Origin: an uncultured Acidimicrobiales bacterium | GTDB lineage: Bacteria > Actinomycetota > Acidimicrobiia > Acidimicrobiales > SHLQ01 | NCBI GenBank assembly: GCA_938041035.1 | Contig: CALHYX010000078.1 | Coordinates: forward strand, 16,662-80,661 | Length of the DNA: 64,000 nt | Direction of reading: 5' to 3' | Part shown: one piece after another, positions 16,187 through 24,967 of the stretch | Numbering within the stretch: position 1 is the first letter of the stretch | How the letters are laid out: each line of letters begins with the position of its first letter | Position numbers and translations under genes: made by a program | Notes under the pieces: generated by a model | Databases searched by the model: none | Seen by the model: only the letters and a program-made list of their open reading frames with translations | Told to the model about the DNA's origin: nothing

Positions 16187-17257
16187 TCAGAAGTGAAAGC
16201 GCTGCAACCCGGCGTCGTCGGTGGTGACCTCGGCCTCGCCGAGCACCGAAAGGTGTTGCAGATGGGCAAAGGTCTCGCTCTCGGCCATCGATCCCCACGA
16301 ACGCTCCTTGAACAGGCGCTGCATGTAGGCCTCGACCGTGCCGCCCCCAATCTCGGTCGATGCCTCCCGCAAGATGTCGAGCCGATCCTGATGGTGATCG
16401 ATGATCTCCAGCGCCCGACCGCCGAGATCGGCGAAGGGGTGGCCATGGGCGGGAAGCACGACGTTCACGCCGTCGAGATCGTTCATCCGGCGTAGCGACT
16501 CGAAAAACTGTTCGAGCGGATCCTCGACCGCCGCCATGCCGGAAATGTGCGGCGTGATCGTGGGCAACACGTGGTCGCCGCTCAGGACGGTCCCGTCGGC
16601 CGGGTCGAACAGGCACAGGTGGTCGTTGGTGTGCCCGGGCGTGTGCAGCGCGACCCATTCGCGCCGGCCCAGCGACACCACATCGGAATCGCCCACCGTC
16701 ACCGACGGCTCCGGCAGGGAAAAGGCGGTACGGCCATCCTCGGGAGCCATCGCGAGGAACTGGCGCAGGATCGGTACGGGCGGCGGCATCACTTTGGTGC
16801 CCCAGGGGGTCGGCCGGCTCCATCGCTCCCGTAGCTCCTCGAGGTCCTCGTCGGAGGCCAGGGCCAGGTCGGCGCTGTCGGGCTCACCCTCGTCGAGTTC
16901 GCGCCGCTCGATCAACGAACGGAAGTCGTGGTGGGTGAGGAGGGCGCAATCGGTCGCCTCGCGCAGTCGGAACACGCCGCCGAAGTGATCCGGATGCGAA
17001 TGGGTGACGACGGCGGTGTGCACATCGGCGATCTTGTACCCGGCTGTGCCAAGGCGTTGCCCGAGCGCCGTAAACGACTCCTCGCCCGGCAGGCCGGGGT
17101 CGACGACCGCCAGACCGCGCTCGTCCTCGAGCAGATAGCAGTTCACATGGCCGAGACCGGGCAGGTCGATCGGCAGCTGCATTCGCAGCACACCGGGAGC
17201 GACCTCGGTGATCTCGTCGGAGGCCGGCTCCTGTTCTTGCTTGCGGTACTCGCTCAC
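16187..17257 (-). CDS. MBL-fold metallo-hydrolase
   Basis: A 356-residue metallo-beta-lactamase-fold hydrolase. The metal site is THSHPDHFGG (HxHxDH), HTPGHTNDHLC, LSGDHVLP and LPAHGHPF, all complete, so a dinuclear zinc enzyme is expected. A C-terminal helical region (from about residue 280) with MQRLFKERSWGSM resembles the winged-helix tail of LACTB2-like enzymes. The GTG start at 17257 overlaps the orn stop by four bases (GTGA). Since LACTB2 relatives are ribonucleases, pairing with orn is suggestive but unproven. Confidence 0.87.
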   Translation of the reverse strand: MSEYRKQEQEPASDEITEVAPGVLRMQLPIDLPGLGHVNCYLLEDERGLAVVDPGLPGEESFTALGQRLGTAGYKIADVHTAVVTHSHPDHFGGVFRLREATDCALLTHHDFRSLIERRELDEGEPDSADLALASDEDLEELRERWSRPTPWGTKVMPPPVPILRQFLAMAPEDGRTAFSLPEPSVTVGDSDVVSLGRREWVALHTPGHTNDHLCLFDPADGTVLSGDHVLPTITPHISGMAAVEDPLEQFFESLRRMNDLDGVNVVLPAHGHPFADLGGRALEIIDHHQDRLDILREASTEIGGGTVEAYMQRLFKERSWGSMAESETFAHLQHLSVLGEAEVTTDDAGLQRFHF

Positions 17258-17802
17258 GCCTCGATCGACGGACCCGGTAGGAGTTCGGCCCGGTAGTAGA
17301 TGAGCTCGTCGAGGCTCTCCTTGATGTCGTCGAGCGCTCGATGTCCGCCCGCCTTCTTCGGCGTACCCGATGCCACCTTCGGGTACCAGCGGCGGGCGAG
17401 CTCCTTGAGCGTCGACACATCGATCGAGCGGTAGTGCAGGAACTCCTCGACATCGTTCAACTGGGCGGCGAGGAAGCGCCGATCGGTGCCGATCGAGTTG
17501 CCGCACAGCGGCACCGTCTTCGCCTCGGGAATGTGCTCCTGCAAGAACGCGAGCGTGGCCGCTCCGGCCTCTTCGATCGTGACCGTCGATTGCTCGATCA
17601 TCTCCAACAACCCGCTGCGGGTGTGCATGTCGCGCACGAAATCGTCCATCTTCGCCATCACGTCGGCGGGGTGGTTGATCACCAGGCCGGGACCCTCGGC
17701 GATGATGTTGAGATCATCGTCGGTCAACAGCGTTGCGATCTCGACGATCACATGCCGGGCCGGGTCGAGCCCGGTCATTTCAAGGTCCATCCACGCAAGC
17801 AT
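17254..17802 (-). CDS. orn: Oligoribonuclease
   Basis: A 182-residue DEDDh 3'-5' exoribonuclease that degrades 2-5 nt RNAs and pGpG. Catalytic segments are LAWMDLEMTGLDP (Asp, Glu), CGNSIGTDRRFL (Asp) and GGHRALDDIKESL (His, Asp). Length and motifs are those of Orn. It may finish c-di-GMP turnover, relevant to the RsiG homologue in this window. It is coupled to the MBL-fold gene. Confidence 0.95.
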   Translation of the reverse strand: MLAWMDLEMTGLDPARHVIVEIATLLTDDDLNIIAEGPGLVINHPADVMAKMDDFVRDMHTRSGLLEMIEQSTVTIEEAGAATLAFLQEHIPEAKTVPLCGNSIGTDRRFLAAQLNDVEEFLHYRSIDVSTLKELARRWYPKVASGTPKKAGGHRALDDIKESLDELIYYRAELLPGPSIEA

Positions 17803-17825
17803 CCTGCGAGGTTACCCGGTCTTAT

Positions 17826-18018
17826 CCTCGACACTTCCGGTCGAGATCCCCGCGAGTCTGGGGGCCGCTACTGGCTCATCCTCGACACTGCCGGTCGAGA
17901 TCCCTCGCGACTCTTGGGGGCCGCTACTGGTTCACACTCGACACCACCGGTCGAGATCCCCCGCGAGTCTGGGGGCCGCTACTGGTTCATCCTCGACACT
18001 TCCGGTCGAGATCCCCAC
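17826..18018. repeat. Four imperfect tandem copies of a ~55-bp unit between orn and dut
   Basis: Copies begin near 17826, 17880, 17936 and 17991 (periods 54-56 bp); the last is truncated. Each copy contains CTCGACACTTCCGGTCGAG, an inverted repeat CTCGAC/GTCGAG with a 7-nt loop (loop sequence varies), followed by GATCCC, then GGGGGCCGCTACTGG. The array fills the divergent intergenic region. The whole unit is conserved, so it is not a CRISPR array. Function unknown. Confidence 0.9.
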
Positions 18019-18076
18019 AAGTCCAATGGGGCGGGAGCGTGTGAACGAGCGGCACGCCGCTCGCTAACCTGCCCGT

Positions 18077-18514
18077 GTGCTGAACGTACCGATCCAACAA
18101 CTCGACCCCGACCTGGCGCTTCCGGCGTACGCCCGCGAAGGCGACGCCGGCGCCGACCTGGTCTCGGCCATCGATGTGGTGCTGCCCGCTGGCGGCGGCC
18201 GGGCCCTCGTCCCCACCGGCGCCGCGATCGCGCTGCCCGACGGCTACGCCGGCTTCGTGCAGCCCCGCAGTGGGCTCGCGTTCAAACACGGCGTCACCTG
18301 CCTTAACAGCCCCGGGCTCATCGACTCCGGGTACCGCGGCGAACTCAAGGTGCTGCTCATCAACACCGACCCGGACACCGACTTCCAGGTGGCGCGCGGC
18401 GAACGTATCGCCCAACTCGTCATCCAGCAGGTCGCCGAGGTCAACTTCGTGCCCACCGACGAGCTGCCCGAAACCAGTCGGGGTGGCCAGGGGTTTGGTT
18501 CCACCGGGCGCTAA
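18077..18514 (+). CDS. dut: dUTP diphosphatase
   Basis: A 145-residue trimeric dUTPase that converts dUTP to dUMP and pyrophosphate. All five motifs are present: GDAGADLVS, QPRSGLAFKHGV, IDSGYRGELKVLLIN, ARGERIAQLVIQ and the Gly-rich C-terminal arm GGQGFGSTGR. Start is GTG. The 55-bp repeat array lies just upstream, where its promoter should be. Confidence 0.96.
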   Translation: MLNVPIQQLDPDLALPAYAREGDAGADLVSAIDVVLPAGGGRALVPTGAAIALPDGYAGFVQPRSGLAFKHGVTCLNSPGLIDSGYRGELKVLLINTDPDTDFQVARGERIAQLVIQQVAEVNFVPTDELPETSRGGQGFGSTGR

Positions 18515-18540
18515 CGCCACCAGCGAACCCCGAGGCGCGG

Positions 18541-18942
18541 TCAGACCTTCTCGAACACCATGCGAACCCGGCCGGTCTCGGCCATCAGCTCGTACTCGCT
18601 GACCAGCTCGCCCACCAGCGTGACAAACCGATCGATCTCGTCGGCCAACAACGGGTCGTCGCCGTCGCCAAACTCGGCCGCCGCTTCGATCTCCATGCCG
18701 TCGCTCAACAGTCGGTACTCGATCGAGATCTGCCCGGGATGGTCGCCGTCGCCCAGAAGCAGGATCACCGCTTCGTCGACCGCCAGGCGAAGGTCGGCCA
18801 CCTGGCGCTGCCCGAACCCCCACCGAAAAGCGAGCGACGCCGCACCGATGCGAGCGATGCGAGCGTAGGGCGTTTCCGCAGGCAGGGAGAGCGTGATGAT
18901 GTCTCCGGCGCGGTCTCGCTCATCGCTGCTGGTGGGCGTCAC
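18541..18942 (-). CDS. RsbW-like ATPase-fold protein with degenerate nucleotide site
   Basis: A 133-residue protein resembling anti-sigma/serine kinase RsbW (GHKL fold): TLSLPAETPYARIARIGAAS and RQVADLRLAVDEAVILLL align with its N-terminal half. The Asn of the N-box (E-x3-N) is missing after VDEA, and the second Asp-x-Gly box is replaced by FGDGDDPLLADE. It may therefore bind a sigma factor or antagonist without kinase activity. No partner gene is adjacent. Start is GTG. Confidence 0.65.
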   Translation of the reverse strand: MTPTSSDERDRAGDIITLSLPAETPYARIARIGAASLAFRWGFGQRQVADLRLAVDEAVILLLGDGDHPGQISIEYRLLSDGMEIEAAAEFGDGDDPLLADEIDRFVTLVGELVSEYELMAETGRVRMVFEKV

Positions 18943-18997
18943 CCGTTAACAATGACACGGACCGTGGTCGCATCGAGGTACCCATCGGTGCCCGGGA

Positions 18998-19993
18998 CTA
19001 CGGGTCGCGCCCCACCGCGGAGGCATCGACGTCCGTGCGTTGCCCCAGGTACACGGGATGACGCAGATTGCCATCGCCGTGCCACTCGGTGAACGCCACC
19101 TGCACCACGATCGCCGGGTGGACGAACCTCGGCTGCTTGCGCCGTACCTCCGCCGGTACGCCGCCGGCGAACGGGTCCTCCGCCGTCGCGATGTCAGTCA
19201 GCAAAGCGAGCAATCGTTTGAGCTCGGCATCGGAGAATCCGCTGCCGACGCGGCCCGCGTAGTGAAGCGCACCGTCGTCCCAATACCCCACCATCAACGC
19301 GCCGACCGTTCCCGACCGACCGCCGTCGCCTTCGGTAAATCCGCCGACAACGAACTCCTGTTCCTTGCGCAGCTTCACCTTTCGCCACGCCGGGGAGCGA
19401 CCACCGGGCCGGTAGGACGAGTCCCATCGCTTGGCCACCAACCCCTCGAGGTCGTTCTCGCGCACTACGTCGAGCAGCGCCTCGCCATCGTCGTGCACGG
19501 AGGTCAGCCGCCACGACGGGCCGTCTTCGATCAGCTGCTCCAACAGTCGCCGTCGATCGCGAAACGGCAGGGCGAGCGTGTCGTGCCCGTCGAAGTGCAA
19601 CAGGTCGAAGATCTGATACCCCACCGGGATCTCCGCGGCCCGTTCGGCCACTTCCCGCGCATCGGTCAGATGCATGCGTCGCTGCAGTACGGCGAAGCTC
19701 GGGCGGCCATCATCACCGAGGGCGACCACCTCACCGTCGAGCACCAGGTCGTGGGCTCCGTACTCGTCGACGAGGGCGTCGAGTTCGGGGAACCGGGCGG
19801 TGGCGTCGAGCAGGTTGGTGGTGCGCAGGGTGAGGTCGCCGTCGACGATGTGGGCGACCACCCGCATCCCGTCCCACTTGAGTTCGAACGCCCAGCCGTC
19901 GCCGCTCGGCATCCGATCGCTCACCGCCTTCATGGGCACGATCGGCGCGGCGGCGCCGGTCGGGGAGGTACTCGGTGGATCAGCGCGAGCCAT
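18998..19993 (-). CDS. ATP-dependent DNA ligase (LigC / LigD ligase-domain type)
   Basis: A 331-residue ligase containing only adenylation and OB domains. Motif I is FELKWDGMRV with the adenylated Lys. Motif III-like GYQIFDLLHFDG, motif IV DLEGLVAKRWDSSYRPG and motif V WRKVKLRKEQEFVVGG follow. Such single-domain ligases work with Ku in end joining or in base excision repair. No ku or polymerase gene is visible here. It is divergent from the DUF4031 gene. Confidence 0.9.
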   Translation of the reverse strand: MARADPPSTSPTGAAAPIVPMKAVSDRMPSGDGWAFELKWDGMRVVAHIVDGDLTLRTTNLLDATARFPELDALVDEYGAHDLVLDGEVVALGDDGRPSFAVLQRRMHLTDAREVAERAAEIPVGYQIFDLLHFDGHDTLALPFRDRRRLLEQLIEDGPSWRLTSVHDDGEALLDVVRENDLEGLVAKRWDSSYRPGGRSPAWRKVKLRKEQEFVVGGFTEGDGGRSGTVGALMVGYWDDGALHYAGRVGSGFSDAELKRLLALLTDIATAEDPFAGGVPAEVRRKQPRFVHPAIVVQVAFTEWHGDGNLRHPVYLGQRTDVDASAVGRDP

Positions 19994-20040
19994 GGGCGAA
20001 CGGTACCGGCCATCGCCGCTGCACCGGGCACACTGGGACG

Positions 20041-20598
20041 ATGGCGATTCTGGTCGACGAAGCGCGCTGGCCCTGGCGCGGCGAGCGGTGGGCGCATCTG
20101 GTCAGCGATCAGGATCTCGACGAACTCCACGACTTCGCCGCCGAACTCGGCCTACGGCGGCTGGCGTTCCAGGGCGACCACTACGACATCCCGGCCCGAA
20201 TGCTCGACCAGGCGGTGCATCTCGGCGCCGAAGCGGTGGGCAGCCGGGAGCTCGTCCGCCGACTCGTCGCCTCCGGGCTCCGGCATCGGGCAAAGCTCGA
20301 CTGGTCGGTGGCCACCGACCTGCGCGATGAACGGCCCGAAGTGGTTCGGGCGGCGGCCGACGATCTCATCGCCGGTGGCGTGATCCCGGCACCGATCGCC
20401 CGAGCGCTCAACGTCGAGCTCGATCGCCCTGACACCGACCCTCAGGATCTCCTGGTGCTCGAAGGGGTCGCCGACGTCGGCGTTGGCCTCGGTCGAACCG
20501 GTCCGGCGAAGGACCCTCGGGATCGGTCGATTCGACCCTGGCTCGCCGAGCGCGACGGCCGCTACTGGATCGACTGGATCGCGCCCCGCGACCGCTAG
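20041..20598 (+). CDS. DUF4031-family protein
   Basis: A 185-residue protein. Its N-terminus MAILVDEARWPWRGERWAHL, together with LAFQGDHYDIPARM, is typical of DUF4031. No signal peptide or membrane segment. The C-terminus has WLAERDGRYWIDWIAP. Function of the family is unknown. The ATG at 20041 is chosen because the family signature begins there; upstream frame is overlapped by the ligase promoter. Confidence 0.75.
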   Translation: MAILVDEARWPWRGERWAHLVSDQDLDELHDFAAELGLRRLAFQGDHYDIPARMLDQAVHLGAEAVGSRELVRRLVASGLRHRAKLDWSVATDLRDERPEVVRAAADDLIAGGVIPAPIARALNVELDRPDTDPQDLLVLEGVADVGVGLGRTGPAKDPRDRSIRPWLAERDGRYWIDWIAPRDR

Positions 20599-20627
20599 TA
20601 CGCCGGGTTGTCCCTACACTTGAAGCG

Positions 20628-21185
20628 ATGTTGCCCAAGCCCTCCCCCCGCGGCCCGGGCGTCGATGCTCGGCGCACCGGAAGGAAAGCGCTCCCTCACG
20701 GGGTGGCGTTCGCGGTCCTCGCCATCCTGGCGGTGAGCTGCTCGAGCGACGGAAACGAAGCGAGCCCGGAGGTCGAGGTCGAGGTCGCTCCGGCCACCAC
20801 CGGAACCCTCCCGCCCGCCGACTCCGACGCCACGATCACCGTGCAGGGCCAGGCGTGGACGTTCAAGGTCAACTGTTATCGACCGCTCGAAGGCGAGGTG
20901 CTCGTCATCGGCTCCGGCAACAACCCGGAGGGCACCCCGTCGGAGGCGCTGGTTCAGGTATCGGCCGTCGACCCCTACGTGGGGATCACCAGCGGCGACC
21001 AGATCATCGAGGCCGCACTCAACGACCCCCTGGCGCTCACCATCGAAGCGGGAGAGATCATCGGCACCGATATCGCCTTCGTCGGCGATATCGATCTGAC
21101 CACCGGCGAGGGCGAGAACCTCGGACTCGGTTCGGTGGCGATCAGCTGCAAGTCCTACATCGACGCCGAGCCCGCCGACTTCTAG
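20628..21185 (+). CDS. Hypothetical lipoprotein
   Basis: A 185-residue protein with a basic leader, hydrophobic segment AVLAILAVSC giving a lipobox Cys at about residue 38, then an acidic linker and a beta-rich domain with ITVQGQAWTFKVNCYRPLEG. Two further Cys (NCY and SCK) could form a disulfide. The pattern resembles mycobacterial LpqH-type lipoproteins only superficially; no function assigned. Confidence 0.65.
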   Translation: MLPKPSPRGPGVDARRTGRKALPHGVAFAVLAILAVSCSSDGNEASPEVEVEVAPATTGTLPPADSDATITVQGQAWTFKVNCYRPLEGEVLVIGSGNNPEGTPSEALVQVSAVDPYVGITSGDQIIEAALNDPLALTIEAGEIIGTDIAFVGDIDLTTGEGENLGLGSVAISCKSYIDAEPADF

Positions 21186-21186
21186 G

Positions 21187-21867
21187 TCAGCCGGCCAGCG
21201 GGCAGGTCACCGGATCGTTCACCTGCGGAATCCGCCCCGACCGGAATCGGGTCACCCGGGTGCCATCGGTTTCGAACACCACCCGGAACTTGGCGTCGCC
21301 TTCATCGCGAGGCACGAACCACAGCTCGTGGCCGTTCGGATCCGTCGGGTGGTCCCGGATCTCGATCTGGTCGGGGAAGAGGTCCTGGAGCTCGAGTTCG
21401 GTCGTGCCGATGCCGGCACCGGATCGCGTCGTGGTCGTACCCGAAAAGATGTCGACCCGTTCGATCGTTCGCGCGGTCACCAGCAGCGCCACCCCCTCGG
21501 GGCCACCTGCAGGGAGCACGTAGTAACAGTCACCGTTCACCTCGCGGTCCGCGGCCAGGCAGGTGTCCGAGGCCCCCTCCGCGGTCCTGACCGACATGCC
21601 GAAACTCACTGCACCGAATCCGACCGTGCTCACCGTGGAGCCGACCAGCCCCGACGTCTCGCAGTCGGGTGGGAGGTCGTCCGCGGGGGCAAACGTGATC
21701 GGTGGCGGCAGCGTGGGGGCCACGGTGGCGACGGGCGCCGCAGACGCGGGTACCGATGTCGAACCGGCATCGCCGCCGGTGCTCCGACTGCCGCACGCGG
21801 TGGCGAGAAGAGCCAAAACCATGAGTGCGCACCCGATTGCGAGGCGGGGACGGAAGTGCCGGGTCAC
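21187..21867 (-). CDS. Hypothetical lipoprotein
   Basis: A 226-residue exported protein. From the GTG at 21867 the N-terminus is VTRHFRPRLAIGCALMV with lipobox ALLATAC. A Thr/Pro/Ala linker follows, then a domain with paired Cys (DCETSG, DTCLA, GDCYY, TCPL) probably forming disulfides. Convergent with the lipoprotein gene at 20628, with one base between stops. Family not recognised. Confidence 0.65.
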   Translation of the reverse strand: MTRHFRPRLAIGCALMVLALLATACGSRSTGGDAGSTSVPASAAPVATVAPTLPPPITFAPADDLPPDCETSGLVGSTVSTVGFGAVSFGMSVRTAEGASDTCLAADREVNGDCYYVLPAGGPEGVALLVTARTIERVDIFSGTTTTRSGAGIGTTELELQDLFPDQIEIRDHPTDPNGHELWFVPRDEGDAKFRVVFETDGTRVTRFRSGRIPQVNDPVTCPLAG

Positions 21868-21890
21868 GCCCTCAGGGTAGGAAACGCAGG

Positions 21891-23288
21891 CTAGAGCAAC
21901 AAGAAGAGCCCGCCGACGGTGTAGGCCACCATCACCGCCACCATCGGATACTGGCTGCGCAGCACGAGGTCCTCCTCGAAGCGCTCGAGGGCCCGGTCGT
22001 GGGCGGCCGCGACTCCGGCGATGTGGCCGACCACGATCCCGCCGGCCTGTACCCACGCGATCGCCGCACTCGACACGAGCAGGTAGTTCACCTCGTAACC
22101 CGTGGTGCCGAACCAGTTGGAACCATCACCGAAGGGGTCGGACAACCGCACGAAAATATTCTGGCCGTCGAGCACGAACAGCGAGAAGTAGTGCGCGACC
22201 GCGTACGCCAGGGCGATCGGGATGAGCGACGGGATGAAATCCTCCACCGCATCGACGGCGTCGTAACCGTCGGCGACCCGGGCGATGAAGTGACAGGCGC
22301 CGAAATAGAGCAGACCAAAGGCGGCGATCACGAAGACCATGGCGATGGTCGAGATGAGGGTCGCCCCCCACTTTGACGAATTGCCGACAATGTCGTTCCA
22401 CCACTCCTGCCGGGTGACCCCGTCGAACGAGGTGCTCGCCAGGCCGACGATGATCAAGGCCACGGTGCCGGGTACCGGATCGACCTCGGAGAGCCCACTG
22501 AACGGCATGCGCAGACGCAGTTCGCCGTCGTCGTTGCGGTGGAACGGCGCCATGGCGGCCAACAGGGAGAACCAGGACTGGAACGCCTCGCCGTAGCGCA
22601 ACCAGCCGCGGCCGAAACGAACGCCGGCCGCCACCATCACGACGGTGTAGATCAGCAGCACCCACCCGATCAGCCGGGGCGACGCGGCATCGAAATAGGC
22701 GAGTTCGAGCCACAGGAATCCAAAGAGCCCCACGACCGCGGGCCACCTGCTGTAGTCGCTCGCCGAGTTCGCATCGGCGGCCGCGCCAGTGGCGGGATCG
22801 CCGCCCAAACGAGCCCGAACCCAGTCGATTCCGGCAACGATCGTGTCGAACGGGCTGAGCGTGCTCCAGACGTCGCCGAACACCGCCGAAACGGCCTGCA
22901 TACCCACCCAGAAGATGATGTAGAAGGCCCACGGTGCAACGTTCAACGACGAGCGATCGTCGCCGAACAGCCCGGCGAGCACGACCAGGACGAAGAAGGC
23001 GAGCGAGAGCAAGCGCAGCACCGGTGCGAGGACCCGCACGATGCCGTCGACCACACCGATCGGTCGCCCGGCGGCCAGCCGGGCCAGGTGCGGACGACCC
23101 CAGAACAGCCCGAACGCGAGGAACGAACACAGCACCGCCAGCCCCGCCGACCAGGTGAAGATCCACAGCGGGAGCGGGAGGTCGCCTCGCTCGCCCACCC
23201 CGTGGGCGGCCGCCGGGCCCGCGCCGGCGATCAGCACTCCCGCAGCGACGCCTGACACTGCCGTAACCCGGCGAAGCCAAGTGATCAT
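21891..23288 (-). CDS. Polytopic membrane protein with signal peptide, function unknown
   Basis: A 465-residue membrane protein: signal-like start MITWLRRVTAVSGVAAGVL ending GPAAAHG, then about ten hydrophobic segments. Notable features are FGDVWSTLSPFDTI, LGWVLLIYTVV-type helices and the conserved-looking HYFSLFVLDGQNIFVRLSDP and GYEVNYLLVSSA. Similar actinobacterial proteins are, from memory, annotated as fenitrothion hydrolase, which I regard as unproven. Its start codon lies only two bases after the 3' end of tRNA-Lys, so there is no room for a Shine-Dalgarno sequence outside the tRNA. Confidence 0.75.
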   Translation of the reverse strand: MITWLRRVTAVSGVAAGVLIAGAGPAAAHGVGERGDLPLPLWIFTWSAGLAVLCSFLAFGLFWGRPHLARLAAGRPIGVVDGIVRVLAPVLRLLSLAFFVLVVLAGLFGDDRSSLNVAPWAFYIIFWVGMQAVSAVFGDVWSTLSPFDTIVAGIDWVRARLGGDPATGAAADANSASDYSRWPAVVGLFGFLWLELAYFDAASPRLIGWVLLIYTVVMVAAGVRFGRGWLRYGEAFQSWFSLLAAMAPFHRNDDGELRLRMPFSGLSEVDPVPGTVALIIVGLASTSFDGVTRQEWWNDIVGNSSKWGATLISTIAMVFVIAAFGLLYFGACHFIARVADGYDAVDAVEDFIPSLIPIALAYAVAHYFSLFVLDGQNIFVRLSDPFGDGSNWFGTTGYEVNYLLVSSAAIAWVQAGGIVVGHIAGVAAAHDRALERFEEDLVLRSQYPMVAVMVAYTVGGLFLLL

Positions 23289-23289
23289 G

Positions 23290-23362
23290 TAGGCCGCCTG
23301 GGGCTCGAACCCAGCACCTTGAGATTAAAAGTCTCCTGCTCTACCCGATGAGCTAGCGGCCC
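23290..23362 (-). tRNA. tRNA-Lys (anticodon UUU)
   Basis: A 73-nt cloverleaf: acceptor GGGCCGC / GCGGCCT (first pair G-U), D-arm GCTC...GAGC, anticodon loop CTTTTAA, T-arm CTGGG-TTCGAGC-CCCAG, discriminator A. CCA is not encoded. Pair 27-43 of the anticodon stem is a G-A mismatch. The gene for the unknown membrane protein begins two bases downstream. Confidence 0.95.
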
Positions 23363-23442
23363 GTAGAAGGGCCAACCATAGCGAACCGACGCCCCAACCC
23401 AGCAGCGGATTGTCGGGTTTGCGAGTGGATTGCGTTCGCTCG

Positions 23443-24876
23443 CTACCGGTCGCGTCCACCGGCTGCGAGCGCGGATTCGGCCGCCCAGAAGCCACACATG
23501 CCGTGCACGCCCGCGCCCGGCGGGGTCGATGCCGACCCGAGGAAAATCCGCGGGTTCGGCGTGCGGTAGGGGTCGCGTCCAATGAGCGGCCGGAACACGA
23601 TCTGGGTGCCGCTCGGCGAACCCGCGCCGATGTCGCCACCGACGATGTTGGCGTTGTCGGCTTCCATCTCGGCCGCCCCCCGAGAATGCCGAGCGATTAC
23701 CGTGTCGCGAAATCCCGGCGCAAAGGCCTCGATGTGGGCATCGAGGGTTTCGGTGAGGTCTCCGGTGAAGCCCTTCGGCGCATGGCAGTAGGCCCACAGC
23801 ACATGGCGTCCATCGGGGGCTCGCGTTGCGTCGAACATCGACGGTTGGCTCACCAGAGTGAACGGCCGATCGGTCAACTCGCCCTTCCAGGCAGCTGCCT
23901 CCGCCGCGGCCACCGCGTCGGCGGTGCCCGACAGGTGCACGGTGCTGGCATCGGTGAGTCGAGCGTCGGCCCAGGGCACGGGTTCGGACATCACGTAGTC
24001 GACCTTGAACGACGAAAGTCCGTAGCGCCACTTGCGGAGCCGGTCGCGGTAGCGCCGATCGAGGGCGTCGCCCGCGATCTCGGCAAGGGCATGGGGCCCG
24101 GTGTCGAAGATGATCGGCCCATCGGTCGCCACCTCGTCGAGATGGGTGATACGGGCCTCGGTGATCACCTCCCCGCCCAGGCTCTCGAGGACCGACACCA
24201 TGGCGTCGACGATCGCCTGCGAGCCGCCGCGTGGAATCGGCCATCCCTCGACGTGGGCCGCCGCCCCGAGCAGCAGGCCGATCCCGGACGTGAACGGTCG
24301 CGAGAGGGGCAGGAGGGTGTGCGCCGCGATGCCGGCGAACAACGCCCGAGTCTCGGGCGACTCGAAGCGCCGACCGAGGATCGTCGCGGGCGTCGCCGCG
24401 GTCAGCCCGAACCGCGTCAGTGTCAGCGGCGAGCGGGGCACGTGGACGATCGGTCGGAGGAACTCAGCGGTGACCGCGTCCCAGTTCTGCGCCGCGTATC
24501 CGATGAGTTGACGCCAGCCATCGCCGTCAGGGCCCAGCGACGCGACCATCTCGTCGAGATCCGGCAGGAGGAAGCCCGCGCGGCCATCGTCGAGCGGATG
24601 GGCCGCTGCGATCGGCGGCTGTATCCACTGGAGGCCGTGATCGGCCAGCGGCAGGGTCCGCAGGTACGGGGACGCGATTCCGAGCGGATGCACGGCGCTG
24701 CACACATCGTGCATGCACCCCGGCTCGGTCAGCGCCATCGTTCGGGCGCCCCCTCCGACCGTCGAGTTGGCCTCGTACACCACGACGCGGCGACCAGCCT
24801 GAGCGAGCCGAATGGCCGCGGCGAGGCCATTGGGACCCGAGCCCACGACCGCTGCGTCAAAACTCATCGGGTGCAC
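23443..24876 (-). CDS. FAD-dependent NAD(P)-binding oxidoreductase (phytoene desaturase-like)
   Basis: A 477-residue flavoprotein of the amine oxidase/CrtI-like group. The N-terminal dinucleotide fold is AVVGSGPNGLAAAIRLAQAG with the acidic strand end VVVYEA. The C-terminal FAD motif is GSASTPPGAGVHGMCGFWAA. In between, GWPIPRGGSQAIVDAMVSVL fits the family. Carotenoid, other isoprenoid or lipid substrates are possible. No carotenoid genes are adjacent. Confidence 0.87.
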   Translation of the reverse strand: MHPMSFDAAVVGSGPNGLAAAIRLAQAGRRVVVYEANSTVGGGARTMALTEPGCMHDVCSAVHPLGIASPYLRTLPLADHGLQWIQPPIAAAHPLDDGRAGFLLPDLDEMVASLGPDGDGWRQLIGYAAQNWDAVTAEFLRPIVHVPRSPLTLTRFGLTAATPATILGRRFESPETRALFAGIAAHTLLPLSRPFTSGIGLLLGAAAHVEGWPIPRGGSQAIVDAMVSVLESLGGEVITEARITHLDEVATDGPIIFDTGPHALAEIAGDALDRRYRDRLRKWRYGLSSFKVDYVMSEPVPWADARLTDASTVHLSGTADAVAAAEAAAWKGELTDRPFTLVSQPSMFDATRAPDGRHVLWAYCHAPKGFTGDLTETLDAHIEAFAPGFRDTVIARHSRGAAEMEADNANIVGGDIGAGSPSGTQIVFRPLIGRDPYRTPNPRIFLGSASTPPGAGVHGMCGFWAAESALAAGGRDR

Positions 24877-24967
24877 CGCATCACCCCGTCATCGTGACAC
24901 AGCGCAGCCGTGGGCTCTGCCTCAGCGACCCAAAACCACCCCGACCAACGACTACCGTCTTCACGAC

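Noticed and set aside
17826..18018. Possible CRISPR array
   Set aside because: The entire 55-bp unit is repeated, so there are no unique spacers, and no cas genes are present.
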